From: VRUE01 sp963729995
GTDB taxonomy: Bacteria > Actinomycetota > Thermoleophilia > Solirubrobacterales > 70-9
Assembly: GCA_963729995.1 (NCBI GenBank)
Contig: CAVSPF010000001.1
Coordinates: 124,001 to 188,000, forward strand
DNA length: 64,000 nucleotides
Direction of reading: 5' to 3'
The translations under genes were made by a program, and so were the position numbers. The notes beneath the pieces were generated by a model. That model had not been told where the DNA came from. It searched no databases and saw only the letters and a program-made list of their open reading frames with translations. The stretch's first letter is position 1. The number at the start of each line of letters is the position of its first letter. Of the stretch, positions 25,501-33,625 are shown one piece after another.

Positions 25501-27050
25501 CGCCCGGCCTGCCCGAGAGCTTCCTCGAGAACCATCCCGACCCCCTCGTGGCCCTGGTCCGCCGTTACGCGCGCACCCACGGCCCCTTCCCGACTGCGCA
25601 GCTCGCCGCCCGTTATGGGATCGATCCGACCCCGGCCCTGCGCGAGCTCGAGCGGGCGGGTGGTGTGGTGCGCGGTGAGCTGCTGCCGGGCGGCACGGAG
25701 CGCGAGTGGTGTGACGCCGAAGTCCTGCGCCGAGTGCGCCGGGCGAGCCTCGCCCACCTCCGTCGTGAAGTCGAGCCCGCCGCTCGCGACCGCTTCGCCC
25801 GCTTCCTGCCGAGCTGGCAGAACGTGGACGCCCACCGTTCGGCCGGAGCCGGTCCCGACCGCCTGCGCGACGCGCTCGTCCCACTCCAGGGTGTTGCCGT
25901 CACGCCGAAGGTCTGGGAGGAAGACGTGCTGCCGCGCCGGCTCGGCGCCTACTCGCCCGCGTGGCTCGACGAGCTCTGCACGAGCGGTGAGGTTGTCTGG
26001 ATCGGCGCCGGCTCGATCGGCCGCAACGACGGCCGCGTCGCCCTCTACTTTCGCGAGGACGTCCGCCTCGCCGGCCCACCGCCCGCAAACGCCAAGCTGG
26101 AGCGAGCCGAGGGCGAGGTTCACGACGCGATCCGCGAGCGCCTCGCCGCCGGTCCCTCGTTCTGGCTCGACCTGCTCGCCGACCTCGACAACCCCGCCGA
26201 GGAGCTCCACATCGCTCTCTGGGACCTCGCGTGGTCCGGCGAGGTGACAAACGACGCCTTCGCGCCGTTGCGGGCGCCGCGCCTGCGCGCCGTTGCAGCG
26301 GCCGAAGGGGATGGGGCGCTTTCCTATCGCATAGCGAAAGGAAGGCGCCCCGGCGGGCGCTTCGCGCGTCGCTCCGGCTCGGGGGCCGCCGCCGTGCAGG
26401 GTCGCTGGTCGCTGACTGCGCCGCTGTTCGAGAACGCTCCGGCTGCCGGCCCCCGCCTCCGCGCCAAGGCCGAGCTGATGCTGGAGCGCTATGGCATCGT
26501 CACCCGTGAGACCGTTCTGGCCGAGGGCGTTCCGGGCGGCTTCTCAACCCTCTACGCCGAGCTGTCCAACCTGGAGATGCTCGGAACGGCCCGCCGCGGC
26601 TACTTCGTCGAGGGACTGGGCGGCGCCCAGTTCGCCCTTGCGGGTGCGGTCGAGCGGCTGCGCTCCCTCCCTGAAGCGACCGGTTCCCACCTGCTGCTTG
26701 CCGCCACCGATCCCGCCAATCCCTACGGCGCCTCGCTGCCTTGGCCGAAGCCGGCGTCCGGCCGGCGTCCCGCGCGGGCGCCCGGCGCCCACGTCCTGTT
26801 GCGCGACGGCGAGCCGCTCGTCTACGTCGAGCGTGGCGGCCGCAGCCTCCTACGCCTTGCCAGCCTCGAGGGCCCCGACCTCGCTGCCGCAATGACCGCC
26901 CTCGCGGCCGCCATTGCGGCCGGCCACCTACCCAAGCTCGCCGTCGAGAAGCTCGACGGCGAGCCCGTGATCGGCTCCGGTCACGAGGCAGCCCTCCTCA
27001 GCGCCGGCTTCAGCCGCGGCCCCCGCAAACTGACCGTTTCAGCACGCTGA
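22572..27050 (+). CDS. lhr: Lhr-type ATP-dependent DNA helicase, long form
   Basis: 1492 aa, the length of bacterial long Lhr. Domains in order: RecA1 with Walker A APTGSGKT (about 54-61) and DEIH (Walker B), RecA2 with VATSSLELGIDMG and QRVGRAGH (motifs V and VI), then winged-helix and beta-barrel domains of the Lhr core, and a long C-terminal region found in actinobacterial and proteobacterial Lhr. A 3'-to-5' translocating single-stranded DNA helicase implicated in DNA repair in mycobacteria. The start is TTG at 22572; a GTG at 22596 is an alternative. Two palindromes lie in frame in the gene (23137-23202 and 26314-26352), encoding low-complexity loops not expected in the family. Confidence 0.9.
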   Translation: MGTDAKSSVEAGPLAPFSDPVRRWFEASFERPTPAQVGGWQAIGGGANALICAPTGSGKTLAAFLWGIDRLARMPERGGVRIVYVSPLKALSYDIERNLRAPLRGIGADISVGLRTGDTSQSERRAMRKSPPDILITTPESLYLILSSGAREILTTAEVAIVDEIHAVAQSKRGSHLALTLERLEHLVRESGEDSSEQQRGGSAESSPDSPVQRIGLSATQRPLERIAQFLVGPKRECEIVDAGRNKELDLQIVVPVEDMSDPGTRPPGPEPDPNFDPGSNPRSIWPAIYPELLKLVREHRSTIIFVNARRGAERLAMRLNELAEEEIARAHHGSLSHEERTVVEELLKSGQLPCLVATSSLELGIDMGAVDLVIQVESPKSVSRGLQRVGRAGHSLGEVSRGRIFPKFRADLLECAVVAKRMRAGEIEETVIPQNPLDVLAQHLVSMAALDVWDVDEVERLVTASEPFHDLSREQLENVLDMLDGRYPSDRFAELRPRIVWDRTAGTIHGRKGARQLVVTNAGTIPDRGLYGVHLPDGRRVGELDEEMVYEARPGQTFLLGATTWRIEEITRDRVIVTPAPGLPGAVPFWKGDGIGRPAELGRAIGAFAREAVSRDPAELAADYDLDRRAAENLVAYLREQQAATRVVPSDETIVVERFRDEIGDWRLCVLSPYGGRVHAAWGLALAQKIRSERGLEADAIWSDDGIVVHLPDADEPPPGDLVMIEPDELEDLVVRELSGSALFGAHFRENAARSLLIPRAYPGRRTPLWQQRLKSQSLLEVARDFPRFPVVLETYRECLRDVLDLPSLRDILRDLHSRRLSLVEVETPTASPFASSLLFDYVATYMYEGDTPNAERRAAALALDRDLLRELLGQEELRELIDPAALDEVEAQLQHRAEAGRAADRDALQQALRNVGDLTAEECAERVAEGYSAASMLEKLLAERRAALVRIGGEERYIAAEDAGMYRDALGVPPPPGLPESFLENHPDPLVALVRRYARTHGPFPTAQLAARYGIDPTPALRELERAGGVVRGELLPGGTEREWCDAEVLRRVRRASLAHLRREVEPAARDRFARFLPSWQNVDAHRSAGAGPDRLRDALVPLQGVAVTPKVWEEDVLPRRLGAYSPAWLDELCTSGEVVWIGAGSIGRNDGRVALYFREDVRLAGPPPANAKLERAEGEVHDAIRERLAAGPSFWLDLLADLDNPAEELHIALWDLAWSGEVTNDAFAPLRAPRLRAVAAAEGDGALSYRIAKGRRPGGRFARRSGSGAAAVQGRWSLTAPLFENAPAAGPRLRAKAELMLERYGIVTRETVLAEGVPGGFSTLYAELSNLEMLGTARRGYFVEGLGGAQFALAGAVERLRSLPEATGSHLLLAATDPANPYGASLPWPKPASGRRPARAPGAHVLLRDGEPLVYVERGGRSLLRLASLEGPDLAAAMTALAAAIAAGHLPKLAVEKLDGEPVIGSGHEAALLSAGFSRGPRKLTVSAR
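23137..23202. repeat. In-frame 20-bp inverted repeat inside lhr
   Basis: Arms GGGAGTCGGGGGAGGACTCG (23137-23156) and its exact reverse complement (23183-23202) enclose 26 bases that themselves contain GGAGC/GCTCC. The unit is 66 bp, exactly 22 codons, and encodes an acidic Ser-rich loop (about residues 189-211) between LERLEHLV and QRIGLSATQRP, where Lhr proteins normally have a short linker. It looks like an inserted palindromic element. Confidence 0.75.
26314..26352. repeat. In-frame palindrome inside the 3' part of lhr
   Basis: Arms 26314-26331 and 26335-26352 pair at 16 of 18 positions around ATA. The unit is 39 bp (13 codons, about residues 1248-1261) and encodes a basic/Gly-rich loop. 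Its centre CTATCGCATAGCGAAAG resembles the centre of the palindrome in thiL (GTCTCGCATGGCGAGAC): both contain TCGCATNGCGA. Confidence 0.7.
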
Positions 27051-27080
27051 GAAGGTCGCCCCGGCTCCCCCGGGCGACAC

Positions 27081-28103
27081 TCAGGTAACGGTCCAGGTGT
27101 CGCCGGAATGGAGGAACTCGTCCAGGTCCTTCGGCGTTGCGTCGGCGAAGGCCGCCGCCAGCCTCTGCTGGCGCCCTTCCCCGTAAACCGGTCGCTTGAC
27201 GTCACGCAGAACGCCGATCGGAGTCGGGCCGGTCGGGCGGGCGGTGAGATGGGCGAGCGCTGTCGCGTAGCTTGGGTCCTCGCGGTGGGCGTCGTGAACG
27301 ACGAGCGCGTCCTCGCCGACCTCCTTGACGTCGGCGAGCTCGAGGTGGCCGTCGGCGGAGCGGATGACACCGCGCTCGCCCTCCTCGCCGAAGCGAAGCG
27401 GCTCGCCGTGCTCAAGCTGGATCTGGTTGTGGCGGCCGGACTTGCCGCGGATCGCGTCAAACGCGCCGTTGTTGAAGACGTTGCAGTTCTGGTAGATCTC
27501 GACGAAGGCGGAGCCCTCATGCTCGGCGGCGGCCCGCAGCACGCTCGCCACATGCTTCTTCTCGACGTCGATCGTGCGAGCCACGAAGGAGGCTTCGGCG
27601 CCAAGCGCCAGCGCCGCGGGGTTGAAGGGCGGGTCCTCGGAGCCGAACGGGGTCGACTTGGTGACCTTGCCCACCTCGCTGGTCGGCGAGTACTGGCCCT
27701 TGGTCAGGCCGTAGATCTGGTTGTTGAAGAGGAGGATCTTGATCGGGACGTTGCGCCGCAGCGCGTGGATGAGGTGGTTGCCGCCGATCGAAAGCCCGTC
27801 TCCGTCGCCGCTCACAACCCAGACGGAGAGATCTTCGCGGGAAGCTGCGATCCCGGTGGCAAGTGCCAGGGCGCGGCCGTGGATGCCATGCATCCCGTAG
27901 GTGTCCATGTAGTAGACAAAGCGGCCGGAGCAGCCGATCCCTGAGATGAAGACCGTTCGCTCGGGCGGGATCCCCAGCTCCGGCATGAGAGCTTGAACCG
28001 AGGCGAGAATCGCGTAGTCGCCGCACCCAGGGCACCAACGGGTTTCCTGGTCGGACTGGAAATCCTCCTTGGTCAGCACGGGGAGGGCTCCGTTGCCGCT
28101 CAT
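27081..28103 (-). CDS. korB: 2-oxoacid:ferredoxin oxidoreductase, beta subunit
   Basis: 340 aa. Thiamine-diphosphate-binding subunit of a CoA-acylating 2-oxoacid (most likely 2-oxoglutarate):ferredoxin oxidoreductase, linking the TCA cycle to reduced ferredoxin. WCPGCGDYAIL carries cluster-ligand cysteines, GIGCSGRF another, and GDGDGLSIGGNH the ThDP/Mg site; NNQIYGLTKGQYSPTS is typical of KorB. The ATG at 28103 overlaps the alpha-subunit stop by 4 bp. The open frame continues upstream to 28385 but within korA. The C-terminal 60 residues are longer than in minimal KorB, as in actinobacterial forms. Confidence 0.92.
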   Translation of the reverse strand: MSGNGALPVLTKEDFQSDQETRWCPGCGDYAILASVQALMPELGIPPERTVFISGIGCSGRFVYYMDTYGMHGIHGRALALATGIAASREDLSVWVVSGDGDGLSIGGNHLIHALRRNVPIKILLFNNQIYGLTKGQYSPTSEVGKVTKSTPFGSEDPPFNPAALALGAEASFVARTIDVEKKHVASVLRAAAEHEGSAFVEIYQNCNVFNNGAFDAIRGKSGRHNQIQLEHGEPLRFGEEGERGVIRSADGHLELADVKEVGEDALVVHDAHREDPSYATALAHLTARPTGPTPIGVLRDVKRPVYGEGRQQRLAAAFADATPKDLDEFLHSGDTWTVT

Positions 28104-29938
28104 TTCAGCGCCTCCAGGATGCCCTGCTCCAGCTCCTCGGCGAGGATCCCGACACCCTCGACCTTGTTGTAGCCGACCGCGTCGACGAGGAAGTTCGCGC
28201 GCAGTATTCCCAGCAGCTGGCCGGAGTTGAGCTCCGGAACCAGCACCTTGGGGAACGCCTTCAAGACGTCGCCTGTATTGGTGGGAAGGGGATGGACGGT
28301 GCGCAGGTGGGCGGTCGCGACCGGAGTGCCCTGCTCGCGCACCCGCCGCGCCGCGGCCCGGATGACGCCGTAGGTGGAGCCCCAACCGAGCACGAGCAGC
28401 TCGGCGTCCTTGTCGCCCTCGATCTCCAGCTCGGGCAACTCCTCGGCCAGCTTCTCCAGCTTCCCCGCGCGCAGCTGCGTCATCAGGGCGTGGTTGGCGG
28501 GGTCGTAGCTGATGTTGCCGGTCCCGTTCTCCTTCTCGAGGCCGCCGACCCGGTGCTGCAGGCCGGGCGTGCCGGGGATTGCCCAGGGCCGCGAGCCGTG
28601 CTCGTCGCGCGAGTAGGGAAGGAACTCATCGCCGTTGCTCGGGCTCTTCGCGAAGTCCGGATCGATCTCCGGCAACTCGGCGGCGGCGGGAATTCGCCAC
28701 GGCTCGGAGGAGTTGGTGAGGAAGGTGTCGGCGAGCAGGATGACCGGCGTGCGGTAGCGGACGGCGATGCGGACGGCCTCCACGGCGCAGTCGAAGCAGT
28801 CGGCCGGCGTGGCGGCGGCGATCACCGGCAGCGGCGCCTCGCCGTGGCGGCCGTTGATCGCCATCAGCAGGTCGGTCTGCTCGGTCTTGGTCGGCATCCC
28901 GGTCGAGGGGCCGGAACGCTGCACGTCGATGATCACGAGCGGCAGCTCGACCATTGCCGCCAGCCCGATCGCCTCCTCCTTCAGGTCCATCCCGGGCCCG
29001 CTCGTCGCGGTGATCGCGAGCTGCCCCGCGAAGGCGGCGCCGATCGCCATGTTGACGGCTGCGATCTCGTCCTCGGCCTGCACCGTGTGGACGCCGAAGC
29101 GGCCGTAGCGCGCCAGGTGGTGGAGAAGCTCGGAGGCCGGCGTGATCGGGTAGCTGGCGAAGAACGGCTGCAGGCCGCTCTTCACGCCGGCCGCAACCAG
29201 GCCCAGCGCCATCGCCTGGGCGCCGTCGACGTTGCGGTAGTCGCCGGGCTCCAGCGGCGCGGGTTCTATCTCGACTGGCGTCGCGGCCAGCTCGGCGGTC
29301 TCGCCGAAGTTGTAGCCCGCTTTGAAAGCGGCGACGTTCGCCTCGAGGATCGCCGGCTTCTTGGCGAACTTGGCCTCCAGCCATTCGAGCGTCGCCTCGA
29401 CCGGCCGCCCGTACATCCAGGAGATGAGCCCGAGGGCGAAGACGTTCTTGCTGCGCTGCGCTTCCGACGCTTTGATGCCCTCGACCCCCTCGGCCGCGCG
29501 GGTCGTCATCGTCGTCATCGGGACGCGGACGACCTTGTAGCTGTCGACGCTGCCGTCCTCGAGCGGGTTGGCCTCATAGCCGGCCTTGCGCAGGTTGGCC
29601 TCGCTGAAGGCGTCCTCGTTCACGATCAGCGTCCCACCCGCCTCCAGCGCACCCAGGTGGGCGCTCAGCGCCGCCGGGTTCATCGCCACGAGCGTGTTGG
29701 GGTGGTCGCCCGGGGTGAGGATGTCGCGCGAGGCGAAGTGGATCTGAAAAGCGGAAACGCCGCGCGGAGTGCCCGTTGGCGCGCGGATCTCGGCTGGGAA
29801 GTCCGGCAGCGTCGAGAGGTCGTTGCCCAGGTGCGCGGTGGCGGCGGTGAATCCGGCCCCCACCAGCTGCATGCCATCACCTGAGTCCCCGGCGAACCGG
29901 ATGATGACCCTCTCTTGTTTCTTCGCTGTCGTCGTCAC
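28100..29938 (-). CDS. korA: 2-oxoacid:ferredoxin oxidoreductase, fused gamma-alpha subunit
   Basis: 612 aa. The N-terminal gamma-like domain (about 1-190) begins VIIRFAGDSGDGMQ; the alpha domain follows with ASYPITPASE, ATSGPGMD and GPSTGMPTKTEQ, the KorA motifs that accept 2-oxoglutarate. A C-terminal domain with LVLGWGSTYG completes the subunit. Forms a heterodimer-based complex with KorB; the partner electron carrier may be the ferredoxin at 37919. I chose the GTG at 29938 (VTTTAKK), which puts the Rossmann-like strand eight residues in; ATGs at 30016 and 30073 would add basic residues with no homology expected. No good Shine-Dalgarno precedes any of them. Confidence 0.9.
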   Translation of the reverse strand: MTTTAKKQERVIIRFAGDSGDGMQLVGAGFTAATAHLGNDLSTLPDFPAEIRAPTGTPRGVSAFQIHFASRDILTPGDHPNTLVAMNPAALSAHLGALEAGGTLIVNEDAFSEANLRKAGYEANPLEDGSVDSYKVVRVPMTTMTTRAAEGVEGIKASEAQRSKNVFALGLISWMYGRPVEATLEWLEAKFAKKPAILEANVAAFKAGYNFGETAELAATPVEIEPAPLEPGDYRNVDGAQAMALGLVAAGVKSGLQPFFASYPITPASELLHHLARYGRFGVHTVQAEDEIAAVNMAIGAAFAGQLAITATSGPGMDLKEEAIGLAAMVELPLVIIDVQRSGPSTGMPTKTEQTDLLMAINGRHGEAPLPVIAAATPADCFDCAVEAVRIAVRYRTPVILLADTFLTNSSEPWRIPAAAELPEIDPDFAKSPSNGDEFLPYSRDEHGSRPWAIPGTPGLQHRVGGLEKENGTGNISYDPANHALMTQLRAGKLEKLAEELPELEIEGDKDAELLVLGWGSTYGVIRAAARRVREQGTPVATAHLRTVHPLPTNTGDVLKAFPKVLVPELNSGQLLGILRANFLVDAVGYNKVEGVGILAEELEQGILEALK

Positions 29939-30184
29939 TTTCGGCAGCCGCCGACAGCGTGTACCTCTCTGCCGCGGTTCGGCAGCCACCCTAGGGAGCA
30001 ACTGCTGGGCGGACATCGGTAGGAACCCGCAAATGACACCGTGGCTTGCCCCCCGATCCGGGGTGATGTCCACGGAGTCCGGACAAGCTCGGCCGCCGCC
30101 ACTATGGGTGGATGGAAGAAATGACAGCCAGGGTGGGCATGTACGATCGTCTGATCTTGCGTATTAGGCTGCCCTAACGAGGGG

Positions 30185-31807
30185 GTGTTCTTGGGCGCCA
30201 CGACCCCGATACCTGCCTCGAAGCGCCGCTGGCGAGCGTTCTCACCTCCCAGCCCGTTCCGGGGTGGCCGCAGGCTTTCGCTGCGCTCGCGCTCCCTGGT
30301 GGCGATGTTGGCGGTGATCGTGGTCGCCGAGACGGTCATTGCGGTGACCTTCTACAACCAGCAGCAGCAGCACTCGCTCAACGAGCAGCTCGGCTCGCTG
30401 GACCAGCGTATGCACGACATCAGCGACTTCCAGTTCGGCGTCGCCCAACTCGCCCTCCAGCCTACGCCAGTCACCGTGCGCCAGATCAGCGATCTCAGCA
30501 CCGTGGTGCACTCGTCCGAGGCAACCTGGCTTCAGATGAGCCCAGCCGGGGGTCGGTCGGCGATCCGCCTCCTCGAGCCGCGCTTCGAGTCTCTCGTTCG
30601 GGTGCGGGTACGTCTAGATCACCTGCCGGCTCACGTGCCCCAGCGCGGGGTGGACAGGACCCGTCTCATCGCCGAGGCACGGAAGCTGATGGCGGCCACG
30701 ATCCGCCTCCACCATGCCGTCGACGCGCGCATACTCGCGGCGCGGGTAAAGGCGGAGACCCAGGAGGACAGCGCCTTCCAGACCTTCCTGGTGGGCAGCG
30801 CGATCTCGCTGGCGGCCGCGGTCGCCCTCGCCCTGCTGCTCGCCCAGACCATCAGCCGCCCGATGGCGCGGCTTGCCGCCGGCGCCCGAGAGCTCGGCGC
30901 CGGCCGGCTGGACTACCGTCTCGACACCGGCTCGAGCGACGAGATCGGCGTTGTGGCATCCGAGTTCAACGGGATGGCCGCCCAGCTCCAGAACGCACAG
31001 GCAACGTTGGAGGAGCGAGTGCGCAAGCGCACGCACGAGCTCGCCGAGGCCAACCGAGAACTGGCCGAGGCGAACCGCGAGCTCGACCTGCACCGTGCCG
31101 AGCAGGAGCGGCTGGCGCAGGAGCGCCGCATGCTGCTCAACCGTGTGATCACCGCGCAGGAGGAGGAGCGCCAGCGCATTTCGAGGGAGCTGCACGATGA
31201 GACGGGCCAGTCGCTCGCAGCGCTCGGGCTCGGTCTCGAAGCCGCGATGGCGGAGGCGCGCGCAGGCCGTCAGCAGAGCCTCGACGGCAGGTTGGGGAGC
31301 CTGGCCCGCGTCGCGGCCGATGCGATCGAGGAGCTCGACCGCCTCGTGCTCGACCTGCGCCCCGCCCAGCTCGACCACCTCGGCTTGGTGGCTACGTTGC
31401 GATGGTACGTGACGCAGGTTCGGTTCCAGTCGGGGGTGGCGACTCGATTGTCGGTGCGGGGCCAGGCGAGGCGGCTGCAGCCGGAGCTCGAAACGGCGCT
31501 GTTTCGAATCGCCCAGGAGGCGCTCACCAACGCGGCCCGTCACGCAGACGCCAGCCTGGTGGAGGTCGTGCTCAGCTTCGAGCACGACCTGCTGAGCCTC
31601 GAAGTCAAGGACGACGGGGTGGGCTTCGACGCGAAGGCGACAAGCGTTGCCCCCTCCTCCGTTGGCCTCATTGGGATGCGAGAGCGCGCACAGCTCGTGG
31701 GCGGCGTCCTCGTGGTGCGGTCGCGGCCCGGCGAGGGTACGCAGCTAAGTGTGACGGTCCCACTGGAAGGCGACGCCCAAGAAGAACAGGGGAAGGTTCC
31801 CCTGTGA
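30185..31807 (+). CDS. Membrane sensor histidine kinase, NarL-partner (HisKA_3) type
   Basis: 540 aa. A transmembrane segment at about 38-58 and another at about 199-221 flank an extracytoplasmic domain of about 140 residues without recognisable family. A HAMP domain follows (ISRPMARLAAGARELG), then a coiled coil rich in EANRELAEANREL, the HisKA_3 box ISRELHDETGQS with phospho-acceptor His337, and the ATPase domain (EALTNAARHA N-box, KDDGVGFD G1 box, GLIGMRERAQLVGG G2 box). GTG start at 30185. Its stop overlaps the response-regulator start by 4 bp, so the two form one signalling pair. The signal is unknown. Confidence 0.88.
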   Translation: MFLGATTPIPASKRRWRAFSPPSPFRGGRRLSLRSRSLVAMLAVIVVAETVIAVTFYNQQQQHSLNEQLGSLDQRMHDISDFQFGVAQLALQPTPVTVRQISDLSTVVHSSEATWLQMSPAGGRSAIRLLEPRFESLVRVRVRLDHLPAHVPQRGVDRTRLIAEARKLMAATIRLHHAVDARILAARVKAETQEDSAFQTFLVGSAISLAAAVALALLLAQTISRPMARLAAGARELGAGRLDYRLDTGSSDEIGVVASEFNGMAAQLQNAQATLEERVRKRTHELAEANRELAEANRELDLHRAEQERLAQERRMLLNRVITAQEEERQRISRELHDETGQSLAALGLGLEAAMAEARAGRQQSLDGRLGSLARVAADAIEELDRLVLDLRPAQLDHLGLVATLRWYVTQVRFQSGVATRLSVRGQARRLQPELETALFRIAQEALTNAARHADASLVEVVLSFEHDLLSLEVKDDGVGFDAKATSVAPSSVGLIGMRERAQLVGGVLVVRSRPGEGTQLSVTVPLEGDAQEEQGKVPL

Positions 31808-32454
31808 GCATCCGGCTGCTCCTGGTTGACGATCACACCCTCATCCGCGAGGGCCTGCGGGCGGTGCTCGACACGGGCGGGGAGATGAAGGTGGCGGGTG
31901 AGGCGGGGAACGGCCTGGAGGCGATTGAGAGATTCCGCGAGCTGCGGCCCGATGTGACGCTCCTGGACATCGGCATGCCCGGCATGGACGGCTTCGCGGC
32001 CTGCCGGCGAATCCGGGCGGAGCATCCGGACGCGCGCATCCTGATCCTCACCGTTCACGGCGAGGAGCAGTTCTTCTTCGAAGCCCTGCGCGCCGGGGCG
32101 CACGGCTACGTCCTGAAGCGCTCCACGGCCGATGACCTGCGCCGGGCGATTCGCGCCGTCGCGCAGGGGCGGACCTGGCTCCCCCCCGAGCTGGCTGGAA
32201 GCCTGGTCGAGGACTTCCTCAGTCGCGCTCGAGCGGGGGAAGGCGATCACGCGCTCGACGCGCTGAGCGCGCGGGAGCGCGAGGTGCTCAAGCTCGTTGC
32301 CGAGGGCCACACGAATGCCGAGATAGCCAAGCTGCTGTCGATCTCTCCCAAGACCGTCCAGACCCACCGCGCGCACGCGATGGAGAAGCTGGGCCTGCAC
32401 GAGCGAACCGGGCTTGTGCGCTATGCGATCCGCACCGGACTGATCGAGCCGTAG
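31804..32454 (+). CDS. NarL/FixJ-family response regulator
   Basis: 216 aa. Receiver domain with LLVDDH, the phosphorylated Asp55 in TLLDIGMPGMDG and the conserved Lys in VLKRS; C-terminal LuxR-type helix-turn-helix LSAREREVLKLVAEGHTN ... SPKTVQTHRAHAMEKL. A DNA-binding output regulator driven by the upstream kinase. Start is the GTG at 31804 coupled to the kinase stop (GTGA). The target genes cannot be told from the sequence. Confidence 0.92.
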   Translation: MSIRLLLVDDHTLIREGLRAVLDTGGEMKVAGEAGNGLEAIERFRELRPDVTLLDIGMPGMDGFAACRRIRAEHPDARILILTVHGEEQFFFEALRAGAHGYVLKRSTADDLRRAIRAVAQGRTWLPPELAGSLVEDFLSRARAGEGDHALDALSAREREVLKLVAEGHTNAEIAKLLSISPKTVQTHRAHAMEKLGLHERTGLVRYAIRTGLIEP

Positions 32455-32586
32455 TCCAGAGCAGATCGGTTGCGGTCAGTACCGCGATTCGGGCCTGCGA
32501 CCTATACCGCAGCAGGCCCCTTCGCGCTGGACTGGCTGTGGCAAGCACATTTGCTCCGGAATGGAAGGGGGGAGGGGCGCACCAAG

Positions 32587-32805
32587 ATGATTCGCTTCTG
32601 CCTCAAGAGCTTCGGAATGTTGTTCGTCTGGACGGGGTTGTTGATGGTCTTCACATCAGCCGGAGGATCCGTGCTGATGCTTGGCGCGTTGGTACTCGCC
32701 GTGTGCGGCGTGGCCTCTCTTGCCACTGTTGCGCGCCACGGTATCGCTCGTGTAGGGGGCGGCATCTCTCCATCCTCCCCACTGGGCACGGGCTCGAGAG
32801 TCTGA
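32587..32805 (+). CDS. Small two-segment membrane protein
   Basis: 72 aa. Two hydrophobic stretches (MLFVWTGLLMVFTSAG and VLMLGALVLAVCGVASLATV) with a basic, Gly/Ser-rich tail. A purine-rich GGAAGGGGGGAGGGG lies a little far (about 10-15 bases) upstream of the ATG. No family recognised. It lies between the two-component genes and the CRP-like regulator and is followed by a strong hairpin, which supports it being a transcribed unit. Confidence 0.5.
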   Translation: MIRFCLKSFGMLFVWTGLLMVFTSAGGSVLMLGALVLAVCGVASLATVARHGIARVGGGISPSSPLGTGSRV

Positions 32806-32822
32806 TCGAGCTTGTCAGCCAT

Positions 32823-32853
32823 CCAGCCCGCCGCCGCCGCGGCGGCGGGCTGG
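32823..32853 (+). terminator. GC-rich hairpin before the CRP-family gene
   Basis: CCAGCCCGCCGCCG (32823-32836) and its exact reverse complement (32840-32853) enclose CCG. A 14-bp GC-rich stem 18 bases after a stop codon and 31 bases before the next start suits a terminator, though no T-run follows. Confidence 0.6.
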
Positions 32854-32884
32854 CGCCCGGGCTGCAACCGGCGATAATCCAGAC

Positions 32885-33583
32885 ATGGGTGATTTGGAGG
32901 AGAGTCAGAGCCCGGTCGAGCTGCTGCGAAGCGTGCCGCTCTTCTCCGACCTCGAAGCCGGTGAGCTGGAGCGGTTCTCGCGGGTCGCGGTCCCACGCTC
33001 GTTCCCGGCCGCGACGCGCGTCTTCCACGAGGGAGATCACTCCGATGCCTGCTACATCGTTCGCTCCGGCAGCTTCCGTGTCACCCGCGAGCATCCCGAC
33101 GGGCGTGCCATTACGCTGGCCACGCTCGGCCCGGGTGACATCTTCGGCGAGCTGGCCATGCTTGACGGGGAGGTGCGCTCGGCGAGCGTCGAGGCGCTCA
33201 GCGACGGCGAGCTGCTGGCCTTGCCGGCGGGGGAGGTGCGGGCGTTGCTGGGCCGCCATCCCGAGATCACCGTGAAGCTGATCAGGGCACTGGTGCGGCG
33301 GCTGCGCGCGGCCAACGAGCGGATTTCCCGCCAGTCCTTCCAGACGGTTCCCAGCAGGGTTGCCGGCGTCCTCTCGCAGCTCATTGCCGACGAGTCGCCT
33401 GCCGGCGAGGGCGGCGAGACGACGATTCGGATGAACCAGGCCGACCTGGCGCAGCTGGCCGGAACGTCGCGGGAGAGCGTCAGCCGCTTTCTGGCCGAGC
33501 TCGAGCGGGCCGGTGTCGTCCGTCCCGGTCGCGGCCGGGTCACCGTTCTCGCCCCGGCGAAGCTCGGCAACTACATCTTCTGA
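32885..33583 (+). CDS. CRP/FNR-family transcription regulator
   Basis: 232 aa. Cyclic-nucleotide-binding-type beta-barrel at about 15-130 (RVFHEGDHSDACYIVRSG, GPGDIFGELAMLDGEVRSAS), dimerisation helix to about 160, and a winged helix with NQADLAQLAGTSRESVSRFL as the recognition region. The barrel keeps FGELAML and an Arg-Ser (RSAS) pair like the cAMP pocket of CRP; no N-terminal cysteine cluster as in FNR is present. A global-type regulator; ligand and regulon unknown. Own transcription unit, with the ATG at 32885. Confidence 0.9.
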   Translation: MGDLEESQSPVELLRSVPLFSDLEAGELERFSRVAVPRSFPAATRVFHEGDHSDACYIVRSGSFRVTREHPDGRAITLATLGPGDIFGELAMLDGEVRSASVEALSDGELLALPAGEVRALLGRHPEITVKLIRALVRRLRAANERISRQSFQTVPSRVAGVLSQLIADESPAGEGGETTIRMNQADLAQLAGTSRESVSRFLAELERAGVVRPGRGRVTVLAPAKLGNYIF

Positions 33584-33625
33584 GAAGGGGTCGTCGCGAC
33601 CGACTTCGACACCCTCCGTGCGACG

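Noticed and set aside
23517..26210. 897-codon open frame antisense to lhr
   Set aside because: Composition and lack of motifs show a codon-bias shadow; lhr itself has full helicase motifs.
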